Counted from the first letter of the stretch, positions 1 through 7,956 are shown. The stretch: DNA of 64,000 nucleotides from CAXXOK01 sp963666755 (GCA_963666755.2 CAXXGW010000005.1:86974-150973); one strand, 5' to 3'. Program-made: numbers and translations. The notes: generated by a model from the sequence alone, not told the origin.

Positions 1-221
1 CCCTGCGCCGGTTTTTCCAGGGTGCCGACGCCAAACAGCTCGTAGCGCCTCGCCGCCGTTTCGCTTACGAGTGTCAGGCCCGCGCGCACCAGATTTTCCT
101 GCGGCACAAAGGAACCCTGCACGGCGCCGTCCGCCTGGTAGGCGGTCAGCAGCGTCTGCGCGCCGGTGGCCGTTGGCACGGCAAGCAGCAGCAGTAAAGA
201 CAATAAAAGCAATTTTTTCAT
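1..221 (-). CDS. Secreted protein, N-terminal part only (runs off window)
   Basis: The reading frame starts at an ATG at 221 (minus strand) with an AAGGAG ribosome site about 10 nt upstream and is open to the window edge (about 73 residues). It begins MKKLLLLSLLLLLAVPTATG, a typical Sec signal peptide with a short basic N-end, a leucine core and a small-residue cleavage region near residue 20. The exported part visible here (QTLLTAYQADGAVQGSFVPQ and onward) resembles no family I recognise. A good promoter lies at 285-312. It is transcribed away from the plus-strand operon that starts at 439. Function unknown. Confidence 0.75.
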   Translation of the reverse strand, partial: MKKLLLLSLLLLLAVPTATGAQTLLTAYQADGAVQGSFVPQENLVRAGLTLVSETAARRYELFGVGTLEKPAQ

Positions 222-284
222 TCGGAATCCACTCCTTCAATCACGCGCGGGGCGCTTGCCGCATCGGCAGGCTGTTCTGCCTTT

Positions 285-312
285 ATTCTAGCGCACAAAC
301 GCCGGTTGTCAA
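285..312 (-). promoter_or_regulatory. SigA-type promoter for the secreted protein
   Basis: On the minus strand TTGACA (312-307) is followed after 16 nt by TAGAAT (290-285). The start codon is at 221, so the leader is about 55-60 nt. The remaining bases up to 438 hold only the ribosome site of the next gene. Confidence 0.65.
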
Positions 313-438
313 CCACGCGGCGGCCGAAACGGGCGCGCCTGCGCCCCGGCGAAAGGATTCTGCGCCGCGCCGTCGAACTCAAAGGGAGACTGCGATGCCG
401 CGCCGCTGCGCGTTTCGCTTTGCAAAAGGGGGGTTTGG

Positions 439-1302
439 ATGAACATCGGCATCCGCCTGCACGATACTGCGCCGGGCACGCTCGCGCAACGGGCTCGCGC
501 TGCGCTTGCGGCAGGTTCTGCCTGTACGCAGCTGGCGCTGCAAAAAACGCTGGGCGCGGCGTATGCGCAGCCCGCCGCCTGCACGCCCGGGCTGGCCGCG
601 ACGGTGCGGCGCGCGCTGGCGCCGCTGGACATCGCGGTGCTGGGCTGCTACCTGAACCTGGGCAGCGCCGACGAGGGGGCTTTTACCGCCATGGCGGCCC
701 AGTACGAGGCGCACCTGCGGCTGTCGCGGCTGCTGGGCGGCTGCGTGGTGGGCACCGAAACCGGGAGCCCTTACGCGGGCGCGCCTGAGGCCGAGGTGCA
801 CGGCGAGGCAGCGCTGGAAAGGCTCATCCGCAGGCTGCGGGTGCTGGCCGCAACGGCGGAAAAGCTGGGCGCGCTGTTGGCCATCGAGCCGGTGTACACG
901 CACATCCTGTGCGATGCGCAGCGGACGCGCCGGGTGCTGGACGCGGTTGCCTCGCCGAACGTGCGCGTGATTCTGGACCCGGTTAACCTCCTGCACCCCG
1001 GCAACCTGGGCCGCAGGCAGGCCGTGCTGGACGAGGCGGTGGCCCTGCTGGGCCGGGATACCGCCGTGCTGCATGTGAAGGACTATGTGCGTGACGGCGA
1101 TACGCTGCGCGCGGTGGCCGCCGGGCAGGGGGAGATGGACTACGGCCCCCTGTTTGCCGCCCTGCTGCCCCAAAAGCCGGAAATGCACATTCTATTGGAA
1201 AACACCACCCCGCAAAACGCAGGGGACGCGCTGGCCCGGGTGCGCGCGCTGGTAATGCGCGCTACCCCGCAGCCCGACCCCTTCGGCCTGCCCGAAGGCT
1301 GA
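439..1302 (+). CDS. Sugar phosphate isomerase/epimerase-like TIM-barrel protein
   Basis: A 287-residue protein of the xylose-isomerase-like TIM-barrel superfamily (AP endonuclease 2 fold). Visible features are barrel-strand segments ending in metal-ligand-type acids: LLAIEPVYTH (Glu about 149), VILDPVNLLHP (Asp about 184), VLHVKDYV (His/Lys/Asp about 212-215) and ILLENTTP (Glu about 253). These match the Glu/Asp/His/Glu ligand set of the superfamily. The substrate cannot be read from sequence; such proteins isomerise or epimerise keto-sugars or inositol derivatives. A strong AAAGGGGGG ribosome site precedes the ATG. It is 26 nt upstream of a polysaccharide deacetylase and probably cotranscribed with it. 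Confidence 0.75.
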   Translation: MNIGIRLHDTAPGTLAQRARAALAAGSACTQLALQKTLGAAYAQPAACTPGLAATVRRALAPLDIAVLGCYLNLGSADEGAFTAMAAQYEAHLRLSRLLGGCVVGTETGSPYAGAPEAEVHGEAALERLIRRLRVLAATAEKLGALLAIEPVYTHILCDAQRTRRVLDAVASPNVRVILDPVNLLHPGNLGRRQAVLDEAVALLGRDTAVLHVKDYVRDGDTLRAVAAGQGEMDYGPLFAALLPQKPEMHILLENTTPQNAGDALARVRALVMRATPQPDPFGLPEG

Positions 1303-1328
1303 ACGCGGGGTAGGGGGAGGAGAAAAAC

Positions 1329-2171
1329 ATGCTCAAGGATTTTTTTCTGCGGTTTCCCGAAGGCCGCGCCCGGGCGCTGACCTTCAGCTATGACGATGGG
1401 GTGGAGCAGGATTTGCGCCTGCGGACGCTGCTGGACCGCTATGGCCTCAAGGGCACCTTCAACCTGAACAGTGGGCTTTTGACCGCCCCGGGAGCAGCGC
1501 CCGCCGATCCGCTGATCCGCCGGATGACGGAGCGGCAGGTGCTGGAGGCGTTCGCCGGCACACCGCACGAAATCGGCCTGCACGGGCTGCGGCACCTGTA
1601 TCTGGAGCAACTGCCCCCCGCGCGCGCCACCTACGAAATTCTGGAGGATCGCGCCCGGCTGGAGGCGCTGTTCCACACCTGGGTGCGCGGCGGCGCGTAC
1701 CCCTATGGCACCTGGAACGAGCAGACGCTGGATTCGCTGCGCGCCTGCGGGGTGGACTATTTCCGCACCACGCAGGATTCCCACAGTTTTGATGTGCCGC
1801 AGGATTGGCTGCGGCTGGCCCCCACCTGCCACCATAACGACCCGCAGCTGCCCGCGCTGGCCGAGCGCTTTTTGCACGACCCGGTGGAGCGCCGCCCGTA
1901 CCTGTTTTATATCTGGGGCCACAGCTATGAGTTTGAACGGGATGATAACTGGGCCCTGATCGAGAATCTGGCCCAGACGCTTTCCGGCCGGGCGGAGGTG
2001 TACTACGCCACTAATGGGGAAGTGTACGATTATGTCGCGGCCTTCCGCGCGCTGCGCATCAGCTGCGACGGCCGCCGGGTGCTGAACCCGACCGCCACCC
2101 CTGTGTGGTATGCCCATTGCGGGCGCGCGGGCTGCGTGCAGCCGGGCGAGCAGGTTGTGCTGGAAGATTGA
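1329..2171 (+). CDS. Polysaccharide deacetylase (NodB-like) family protein
   Basis: A 280-residue carbohydrate esterase 4-like protein. The catalytic/metal Asp pair sits in TFSYDDGVEQD (D22, D23) and the zinc histidines in LHGLRH (H85, H89); FRTTQDS and RPYLFYIWGHSYEFE are consistent with the later barrel motifs. There is no signal peptide, so it is predicted cytoplasmic and may act on a small soluble N-acetylated sugar rather than cell wall, which fits its coupling to the TIM-barrel sugar protein upstream. The ribosome site GGGGGAGGAG is ideal. The exact substrate is inferred only. Confidence 0.8.
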   Translation: MLKDFFLRFPEGRARALTFSYDDGVEQDLRLRTLLDRYGLKGTFNLNSGLLTAPGAAPADPLIRRMTERQVLEAFAGTPHEIGLHGLRHLYLEQLPPARATYEILEDRARLEALFHTWVRGGAYPYGTWNEQTLDSLRACGVDYFRTTQDSHSFDVPQDWLRLAPTCHHNDPQLPALAERFLHDPVERRPYLFYIWGHSYEFERDDNWALIENLAQTLSGRAEVYYATNGEVYDYVAAFRALRISCDGRRVLNPTATPVWYAHCGRAGCVQPGEQVVLED

Positions 2172-2210
2172 GGCGAAGCAACGGTATAAAACAGGCAGGG
2201 GGCGCATGCG

Positions 2211-2882
2211 ATGGTTCCGGGGCTTTGTAAGCTGGTGCTGCTGCTTTGCAGCAGCGCCTCGATGGATGGGTTGCGCGACGGGGTGCTGGACGGGTGCGGG
2301 GCGCTGCTGAACGCGCAGGCCGCGGCGGACGGGCTGTGCCTGCCGACGGTGGTGCAGTTTAACCATTGGGGGCAGACCCTCTGCCACAACGCGGATGCAC
2401 CCACGGCGCTGGCCGCGCTGCGCAAGGCCTACATCCCCGGCGGCTCGACCGCGCTGCTGGATACGCTGGGCAAAGCGCTGCACAACGTAAACACCGAGCA
2501 GCGCTACGACGAGGCCGATCAGCAGGCGGAGCGCGTGGCTTTTGTGATTCTGATGAGCGGCGTATCCAATGCGGATACGCAGACCAGTGAGGATTCCGTG
2601 CGCATCCGGATGGATATGCAGCGCGCGGCGTTTGGCTGGGAGTTTTTTTACCTGTGCACGCACCCCTACGGGCTTACGGTGGCCCAGCGGCTGCAGCTGC
2701 CGGAAAACCGGATGGCGCTGCTGTCGCCGGATAACGCCGCCATTGCCCGCGGCCTGCGCGCCGTAAGTGATGCGCTGCTGTGCTGGCGGCGCGGCGAAGG
2801 TGTGCCCGATGCTTGGGCTGCGAGCTTGCAGGCTGCCGACGCGCCCTTAACGGGGGATCGCCCCGCCGACCCCAGACCCTGA
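2211..2882 (+). CDS. vWA-like protein with a degenerate MIDAS site
   Basis: A 223-residue protein with the fold signature of a small bacterial von Willebrand factor A domain. LVLLLCSSASMDGLRDG occupies the place of the usual LDRSGSM strand-loop, GGSTALLDTLGKALH matches the conserved GxTALxDxxG metal-loop segment, VAFVILMSGVSNAD sits where families have ITTDGMENAS, and FGWEFFYLCT matches the later core strand. The first metal Asp is replaced by Cys and the third-loop Asp by Ser (MSG for TDG), so metal binding is probably lost or altered while both serines of the first loop remain. Short gap to the deacetylase suggests the same operon. Confidence 0.65.
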   Translation: MVPGLCKLVLLLCSSASMDGLRDGVLDGCGALLNAQAAADGLCLPTVVQFNHWGQTLCHNADAPTALAALRKAYIPGGSTALLDTLGKALHNVNTEQRYDEADQQAERVAFVILMSGVSNADTQTSEDSVRIRMDMQRAAFGWEFFYLCTHPYGLTVAQRLQLPENRMALLSPDNAAIARGLRAVSDALLCWRRGEGVPDAWAASLQAADAPLTGDRPADPRP

Positions 2883-3335
2883 TGGGGGGAGCGGGGGAAC
2901 CGGGATACGCGCGCAGGTTTCCGTTGCGCCGCGCCGGGTTTCCGTTTCATTGCGGCGAGTTTTACGCCACAGAAGGCTCTACTGCGCTTTGGTTTCCGTT
3001 GCGCCGCGATGAGCAATCGCTTTATTGTGGTTGAATTTAATCCCATCGAAAAGCTGGATTGGGCACGCGCGTTTCTGTTGTGCCGCAAAGGGCTTCTGAT
3101 TTCCCGCAGGCGATGGCCGACCGATACACAATCCGGCAACAGAGAGAAAGGGCGCACAGCTTGAGCAGTGCCGGTGCCCGCAAACCCATTGGCTGCAGTT
3201 CTCCGTCTATGGAGCAGGGCTTCGGGGGGAAAGATCATTTCCCCGTGCACGGCCGCTGTGCCGAGGCGGGGCATCTTTTTATTGGCCAAACTCATTGAAA
3301 AGCACACAAAACGTTCCCGCGCCCGGGTACCAACC
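2883..3335. other. Intergenic, no supported gene
   Basis: No frame here has both a ribosome site and family-like sequence. A 17-bp word (GTTTCCGTTGCGCCGCG) occurs at 2917-2933 and again at 2992-3008, with a third degenerate copy between. I see no convincing terminator for the upstream operon. Confidence 0.5.
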
Positions 3336-3363
3336 TTGACAAACCGCGCGGGCGTGGTATCAT
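3336..3363 (+). promoter_or_regulatory. SigA-type promoter of the MFS exporter
   Basis: TTGACA (3336-3341), 16-nt spacer, TATCAT (3358-3363). Transcription from about 3370 would give a leader of roughly 178 nt before the exporter ATG at 3548, which holds the peptide ORF and hairpins annotated below. Confidence 0.7.
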
Positions 3364-3403
3364 GCCCCTGACCCCCGTTTGATCCATGGAAAGGATGGGT
3401 TTT

Positions 3404-3442
3404 ATGCCTCTTTGCATTGCCACCGCTCCGCGCAAGGTCTGA
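3404..3442 (+). CDS. Candidate leader peptide (12 codons)
   Basis: ATG at 3404 is preceded by AAAGGATGGG at a usable distance and opens a 12-residue frame, MPLCIATAPRKV, ending at TGA 3440-3442. An alternative in-frame start at 3386 would give 18 residues. The last codons lie on the left arm of a perfect hairpin (3425-3433), so a ribosome held at the end of this frame would block that hairpin. Short leader ORFs of this kind are known upstream of macrolide and other ribosome-drug resistance genes; the role here is inferred. Confidence 0.45.
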   Translation: MPLCIATAPRKV

Positions 3443-3535
3443 TGCAGGACGAACCCGCGCGGAGCTATCCCGGTACCCAAACCCGTCCTGATCGGCGCCT
3501 TGCGCTTTCATGCCGCTTATACCAGGCAATGAAAG
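3425..3535 (+). promoter_or_regulatory. Candidate attenuator with alternative hairpins
   Basis: Three pairings are visible. Hairpin 1: GCTCCGCGC (3425-3433) with GCGCGGAGC (3457-3465), a perfect 9 bp. Hairpin 2: CTTTCATGCC (3505-3514) with GGCAATGAAAG (3525-3535), one bulge, ending at the ribosome-site region AAAGGGAG before the ATG at 3548. Alternative: GCGCAAGG (3430-3437) with CCTTGCGC (3498-3505), a perfect 8 bp that excludes hairpin 1 and competes with the base of hairpin 2. With the leader ORF ending at 3442 this is the geometry of ribosome-controlled attenuation. No direct proof is possible from sequence. Confidence 0.5.
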
Positions 3536-3547
3536 GGAGCAAGGACA

Positions 3548-4897
3548 ATGTTTCGATTTTTGCATCAACCCGACCGCGCGTTGCGGCCGTTTCTGATCCT
3601 TTGGTCCACACAGACGTTTTCGGCGCTGGGCAGCGCCATGACCGGCTATGCGCTGCTGATCTGGAGCTACCGCGCGCTGGGCTCGGCCCTTGGCACGGCG
3701 ATGCTTGCCGTGTGTACGTACGCGCCGTATGTGGCGCTGAGCATCTTTGCGGGCGCGCTGAGTGACCGCTGGGACCCGAAAAAAACCATGCTGGTGGGCG
3801 ATACCCTCGCGGCGCTGTGCACCGTGGGCATTGGCGTATTGTACGTAACCGGCGCCCTGCGTATCTGGCACCTGTACGGGCTTAATTTTCTGCTGGGGCT
3901 GTTTAACACTGTGCAGCAGCCCGCCTCCGACGTGGCGGTGACGCTGCTGACGCCTAAAAGCCATGTGCAGCGGGTATGCGGCCTGCGCTCGCTGGGCAAT
4001 GCCGCCGTGACGCTGCTGACGCCTGCGGCCGCCTCGGCGCTGCTGGCCTTCGCGGGGTTGCCTGCGGTGCTGTGGTTTGATCTGGGCACGTTTGCGATGG
4101 CCTTTCTGGCGCTGCTGCTGCGCGTGCGCATCCCGCAGCGCAGCCCGGCGGAGGGCGCGCAGGCGCGCGAGCCGCTGTCCGAAGCCACGCGCGCGGGGCT
4201 GCGTTACCTGCGCGGCAACCCGGGCGTGCTGCACCTGATCCTGTTTCTGGCCCTCATCAACCTGATCGCGTCGATGTACAACGCGGCGCTGCCGGCCATG
4301 CTGCTGTCGCGGCAAAACGGCGGGGATTTCGCCCTCGGGGCGGTGAACACCGTAACCGGCCTTGCGACGGTGCTGGGCGGCATCCTGACCACGCTGCTGC
4401 CCGCGCCCAAAAGCCGGGTACGGCTGATCCTCAATGCGCTGCTGTTTTCGATGAGCTTTGAAAACTTCCTGCTGGCATTCGGCCGCAGCCCGATCGTCTG
4501 GTGCGTGGCGGCGGTGCTCGGGTGGATTGCCATCCCCGCCATGGGCGCCAACATGGACGCGCTGCTGCGCCTGCGCATCCCGGTTACCATGCAGGGGCGC
4601 GTCTATGCGGCGCGCAATACGCTGCAGTTTTTCACCATCCCCGTGGGCAATCTGCTGGGCGGTCTGCTGGTGGACCGCGTGTTCGAGCCGCTGATGGCGG
4701 CGCAGGCCAATGGCGGGCTGCTGCCGCTGCTGTTTGGCACCGGCAAGGGCAGCGGCGCCGCCGCGCTGTATGCCTGCCTGGGCGTGCTGGGGGTGCTCAG
4801 TTGCCTGCCCTTCCGCCGCGACGCCGCCCTCTGGGCGCTGGAAACCCCACCGCAACCCGCGCCGGACGCGGCGCCCGCGCAGGCCGACCCTGCCTGA
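3548..4897 (+). CDS. MFS drug-efflux-like transporter (Mef-like)
   Basis: A 449-residue major facilitator protein with about 12 hydrophobic spans. The loop 2-3 signature GALSDRWDPKKTM (residues 69-81) is the MFS motif A, and the N-terminal layout (FLILWSTQTFSALGSAMTGY, then LALSDR-type loop) resembles the MefA/macrolide-efflux branch of the family rather than sugar importers. It probably exports a hydrophobic compound by proton antiport in the cytoplasmic membrane; substrate unproven. The C-terminus is a proline/alanine-rich cytoplasmic tail. The gene stands alone behind its own promoter (3336-3363) and a long structured leader with a short ORF, which suggests drug-inducible control. Confidence 0.8.
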   Translation: MFRFLHQPDRALRPFLILWSTQTFSALGSAMTGYALLIWSYRALGSALGTAMLAVCTYAPYVALSIFAGALSDRWDPKKTMLVGDTLAALCTVGIGVLYVTGALRIWHLYGLNFLLGLFNTVQQPASDVAVTLLTPKSHVQRVCGLRSLGNAAVTLLTPAAASALLAFAGLPAVLWFDLGTFAMAFLALLLRVRIPQRSPAEGAQAREPLSEATRAGLRYLRGNPGVLHLILFLALINLIASMYNAALPAMLLSRQNGGDFALGAVNTVTGLATVLGGILTTLLPAPKSRVRLILNALLFSMSFENFLLAFGRSPIVWCVAAVLGWIAIPAMGANMDALLRLRIPVTMQGRVYAARNTLQFFTIPVGNLLGGLLVDRVFEPLMAAQANGGLLPLLFGTGKGSGAAALYACLGVLGVLSCLPFRRDAALWALETPPQPAPDAAPAQADPA

Positions 4898-5022
4898 GCC
4901 GCGCGAAGGGCACGCACGGAGCGCGCCGGGGCGCTGTCCGGACACCGCAAAGGCTGCCCCCGGTGGAAAGCGGATAAGGGGGCATCCTTTGAACGCACTT
5001 CATTCTCTATGCAAATGAACAG

Positions 5023-5413
5023 GAGGCCGGGGAAAACCCCGGCCTCAGCCTGCTGAAAAAAGCCCATCTGCTTTGTCGCCGGCACCGGATAAGGGCGGTC
5101 ACGTACGCCCGTGTACGCTCCCGCCCTGATCCGGTTTGGCTTCGCGCATCTGAACCTTTTTAAGCAGGCTGCTTCCTGTCATCTTTAAGGGGTTTGTCAA
5201 CGGTCTGAGGCCGGGGAAAACCCCGGCCTCAGCCTGCTGAAAAAAGCCCATCTGCTTTGTCGCCGGCACCGGATCAGGGCGGTCACGTACGCCCGTGTAC
5301 GCTCCCGCCCTGATCCGGTTTGGCTTCGCGCATCTGAACCTTTTTAAGCAGGCTGCTTTCGGCATCTTTAAGGGGTTTGTCAACGGTCTGAGGACGGGAA
5401 AAACCCCGGCCTC
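5023..5413. repeat. Tandem 184-bp repeat, two copies plus a third start
   Basis: The unit starts with a perfect hairpin, GAGGCCGGGG-AAAA-CCCCGGCCTC (5023-5046), and continues for about 184 bp. It repeats almost identically from 5207, and a third, mutated start appears at 5390-5413. The hairpin of the first copy would terminate transcription from the MFS gene, but the rest of the unit is not explained by that. No coding frame is supported. Related hairpin-headed units occur at 48515-48890. Confidence 0.75.
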
Positions 5414-5760
5414 CAATCGTTATATTCGGCAATGAGATGCCGCTGATCGCTTCATAGCCCTTCGGGCTGTGCGCTCACTTACAGGGGAACGCTGCGGCGC
5501 AAGGTTTTAGGGCACTGCTACGGGCGTTCAAACGTTGCAGACTGCATTCCTGTTTGCTGGCTCCTTTCACACCCCACCTTCGGGTCGCTTTCTCCTTCGG
5601 CGAAGCGGACACTGGCCATACGCTTCCCTCCGGTGCCACGCCCCGGCAGGAGGTAGCGCCTCCTGTACCTGCATCTTTACGGTGGTCTGAAGCCGGGGGA
5701 TTTCCCCAGCCTGTTTTGCCATCGAAACACTAGCAGCTCAGCCGGTGGCAGCCTGTACGC
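5414..5760. other. Intergenic, repeat-like, no gene
   Basis: No supported reading frame. Short inverted repeats (AGCCCTTCGGGCT near 5457, and AGGAGGTAGCGCCTCCT near 5648) and a degenerate copy of the hairpin head near 5685-5712 suggest older, diverged relatives of the tandem unit just upstream. Confidence 0.45.
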
Positions 5761-5795
5761 AAAAAGCGAACGCCCCCGGCGGGGACGTTCGCTTT
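5761..5795 (-). terminator. Rho-independent terminator of yebC
   Basis: Read on the minus strand, AAAGCGAACG (5795-5786) pairs perfectly with CGTTCGCTTT (5772-5763) and runs into a T stretch. It lies about 70 nt past the yebC stop. Confidence 0.8.
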
Positions 5796-5863
5796 GCAAT
5801 GCCTGTACAGGCGGGTAAACAAGGGCGATGCCGCATACCACCTGCGGCCCGCAGCCCGGCGGC

Positions 5864-6607
5864 TTATTCCTCCTCGGGCTCCTCGGGCAGCTCGGCGTTG
5901 TGCCAGACGTTCTGCACATCGTCGTTATCTTCCAGCATTTCCAGCAGGTTCTGGATTTTCTCGATGTTCTCCTCCGCGGGGGTTACGGTGTTCTGCGGGA
6001 TCATCTGCACTTCGGCGCTCAGGAACTCCAGCCCCGCGCCTTCCAGCTTTTCGCGCACGGCGGAAAACTCGTTGGGGTCGGTGGTAATCTCAAAGGCGTC
6101 GTCCAGCGTTTGCACATCCTCGGCGCCCGCGTCCAGCGCCTGCATGAGCATGGCGTCTTCATCCATATCGGCGTTGCGGGCCACCACCAGCACGCCCTTT
6201 TTATCAAACAGGAACGATACCGAGCCGGTTACGCCCAGCGTGCCGTCGTTCTTGGCAAAGCAGTGGCGGATGTCGCTGGCGGTGCGGTTGCGGTTATCGC
6301 TGATGCATTCCACAATCACGGCCACGCCGCCGGGGGCATAGCCCTCGTAGTTGATTTCGGCATATTCGATGTTGCCCAGCTCGCCCGCGGCCTTTTTGAT
6401 GGAGCGGGAGATGTTGTCGTTGGGCATGTTGTTGCTCTTGGCCTTGGCGATGACGTCGCGCAGCTTGCTGTTGCTTTCCGGGTTGCTGCCGCCTTCGCGC
6501 ACCGCGATGGCGATTTCACGCCCGATTTTGGTAAAGATTTTGCCGCGGATCGCGTCGGTTTTGCCCTTTTTGATTTTGATATTGGCCCATTTGCTATGTC
6601 CGGACAT
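5864..6607 (-). CDS. yebC: YebC/TACO1-family translation factor
   Basis: A 247-residue YebC-family protein. The start MSGHSKWANIKIKKGKTDA is the universal N-terminus of the family, so the ATG at 6607 is chosen over an upstream in-frame ATG at 6682. Further family blocks are GSNPESNSKLRDVIAKAKSNNMPNDNI, YEGYAPGGVAVIVE and the acidic C-terminus. Family members were long annotated as transcriptional regulators; more recent work links them to relief of ribosome stalling at polyproline. The protein is cytoplasmic. It ends at a clear terminator and is transcribed divergently from infC. Confidence 0.95.
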   Translation of the reverse strand: MSGHSKWANIKIKKGKTDAIRGKIFTKIGREIAIAVREGGSNPESNSKLRDVIAKAKSNNMPNDNISRSIKKAAGELGNIEYAEINYEGYAPGGVAVIVECISDNRNRTASDIRHCFAKNDGTLGVTGSVSFLFDKKGVLVVARNADMDEDAMLMQALDAGAEDVQTLDDAFEITTDPNEFSAVREKLEGAGLEFLSAEVQMIPQNTVTPAEENIEKIQNLLEMLEDNDDVQNVWHNAELPEEPEEE

Positions 6608-6763
6608 GGTATCAGCCTCTCTTGCCAGTCTCGCGCCGCGGGCGGCGTAGCCTATCCTATTTGCAATAGCAAAGTATAGCACGATTTTTGCGGCGGGTCA
6701 AGGCGGGGCGCGGGTTTGCCCTCCGGGGCGCGGCGCGGCGGCGTAAAACCCCCGCAAAATGGC

Positions 6764-6792
6764 TTGACACGCGCGCCGGAGTGTGTTATCCT
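6764..6792 (+). promoter_or_regulatory. SigA-type promoter of infC-rpmI-rplT
   Basis: TTGACA (6764-6769), 17-nt spacer, TATCCT (6787-6792). Start of transcription is predicted near 6800, giving a leader of about 155 nt ahead of infC. Confidence 0.8.
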
Positions 6793-6799
6793 TGATTCC

Positions 6800-6950
6800 G
6801 TAAGCAGAAGCCGCCCGCTTCTCACCGCGCGAATCCGTTTGCGCAGGTTGCGGCACGTAAGTCCGCACCGGTGTTGCAGCAATGCGGCGGGTGGTTAGCC
6901 CGGCGCTTTTTGTTTGCCCCTGCGGCAGGGCGCCGCCTGAAAAACATGGA
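6800..6950 (+). promoter_or_regulatory. infC leader, probable L20-type attenuator
   Basis: The leader ends in a hairpin of GCG.CGGG with CCCG.CGC (about 6880-6908, one G-G mismatch) followed directly by TTTTTGTTTG, the form of an intrinsic terminator inside the leader. In Bacillus the infC-rpmI-rplT leader is an attenuator controlled by ribosomal protein L20; the position and the terminator fit that model, but I could not confirm the L20-binding fold by eye. Confidence 0.5.
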
Positions 6951-6955
6951 GGTGT

Positions 6956-7615
6956 ATGGATATCAACAACGAGCCGATGATCAACGAAGAAATTAACGAC
7001 CGCGAAGTGCGCCTGATCGGCCGCGATGGCGAACAGCTGGGTGTGATGGCGACCCGCGACGCGATGGCGAAGGCCGAGGCCGCCGGGTTGGATCTGGTGA
7101 AGATCGTGCCCGGTGCGCAGCCGCCCGTTTGCAAGCTGATGGACTACGACAAGCATCGCTTTGAGCAGTCCAAACGCGAGCGCGAACTGCGCAAGAACCA
7201 GCGCATTGTGGAACTCAAAGAGGTGCAGCTTTCCGCCACCATTGAGGAAAACGACGTTCAGACCAAGCTGAAGAACGCCGTAAAATTCCTGGAAGATGGC
7301 GACAAGGTGAAGGTGAGCATCCGTTTCCGCGGTCGCCAAATCGCGCACGCGAACATCGGCATGCAGATCATGCTGGATTTTGCCAAGCGCATCGAGGAGC
7401 TGGGCACCGTGGAACGCCGCCCGCTTCTGGAAGGCCGCCACATGATCATGATCCTTGCGCCCAAGGCCGAAAAAAAGAGCTTTGCCGAACGCTCGCAGGA
7501 GCGCAAGGCCCAGCAGCCGCTGGAGGAGCAGACCTCCGCCGAAAAGGCCGATGCGGCCGCCCCCCGCGAAATGCCCAAAAAGAAGGTCAAGCGCGAAAGC
7601 GAGAATATGATCTGA
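6956..7615 (+). CDS. infC: Translation initiation factor IF-3
   Basis: A 219-residue IF-3. The N-domain (INEEINDREVRLIGRDGEQLGV), the linker helix (QSKRERELRKNQR) and the C-domain (FLEDGDKVKVSIRFRGRQIAH, then GRHMIMILAPK) are all present and typical. IF-3 binds the 30S subunit, prevents 50S joining and checks start-codon pairing. The protein carries an extra basic/acidic tail of about 40 residues after LAPK, longer than the usual 170-180 residues and ending KKKVKRESENMI. ATG 6956 has GGAGGTGT upstream. First gene of the infC-rpmI-rplT operon. Confidence 0.97.
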   Translation: MDINNEPMINEEINDREVRLIGRDGEQLGVMATRDAMAKAEAAGLDLVKIVPGAQPPVCKLMDYDKHRFEQSKRERELRKNQRIVELKEVQLSATIEENDVQTKLKNAVKFLEDGDKVKVSIRFRGRQIAHANIGMQIMLDFAKRIEELGTVERRPLLEGRHMIMILAPKAEKKSFAERSQERKAQQPLEEQTSAEKADAAAPREMPKKKVKRESENMI

Positions 7616-7625
7616 CCTAAGGGGC

Positions 7626-7693
7626 CCGTGCCCACGCCGCCTTTGCGGTGCGAACGCGGATCCCTCCGCGTCCGGCGTTCGCGCCTGGCACGG
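7626..7693 (+). promoter_or_regulatory. Long hairpin between infC and rpmI
   Basis: Nested pairings CCGTGCC (7626-7632) with GGCACGG (7687-7693), CGAACGC (7651-7657) with GCGTTCG (7675-7681) and CGCGGA (7655-7660) with TCCGCG (7665-7670) fill the 106-nt gap just ahead of the rpmI ribosome site. In Escherichia coli L20 represses rpmI translation through an RNA structure in this position; a similar role here is inference. It could also be an mRNA processing or stability element. Confidence 0.4.
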
Positions 7694-7721
7694 CACCCAA
7701 CTGGAGAGGAGGACAACCCCC

Positions 7722-7922
7722 ATGCCCAAGCAAAAATCCCACCGTGGCGCCGCCAAACGTTTCTCCTTCACGAAAAACGGTATGGTGAAGCATAAGCAGA
7801 TGAACGCGAACCATCAGGTGCATCTGAAAACCACCAAGCGTACCCGTCACCTGCGCGCGGACGGCATTGTGGACAATGCGGCCGAAGCCCGCACCATTCA
7901 CAAACTGCTGCCCTACAAATAA
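7722..7922 (+). CDS. rpmI: 50S ribosomal protein L35
   Basis: A 66-residue, highly basic protein with the L35 pattern MPKQKSHRGAAKRF at the start and KTTKRTRHLR followed by a KLLPYK end. Length matches the family. It is a component of the large ribosomal subunit. GGAGAGGAGG precedes the ATG. It sits between infC and rplT in the conserved order. Confidence 0.97.
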   Translation: MPKQKSHRGAAKRFSFTKNGMVKHKQMNANHQVHLKTTKRTRHLRADGIVDNAAEARTIHKLLPYK

Positions 7923-7956
7923 GCCGCTTCGCTGATTTTTCAAGGAGGATAAGAAC

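Noticed and set aside
1140..2663. Minus-strand 507-codon frame opposite the deacetylase
   Set aside because: Antisense shadow; the plus-strand genes have ribosome sites and catalytic motifs.
2666..4945. Long minus-strand frame (759 codons) opposite the vWA and MFS genes
   Set aside because: Arg/Gln/His-rich antisense shadow of GC-rich coding DNA, crosses a promoter and leader, no family match.
5099..5416. Minus-strand frame with internal peptide duplication
   Set aside because: The duplication only reflects the 184-bp DNA repeat; no ribosome site.
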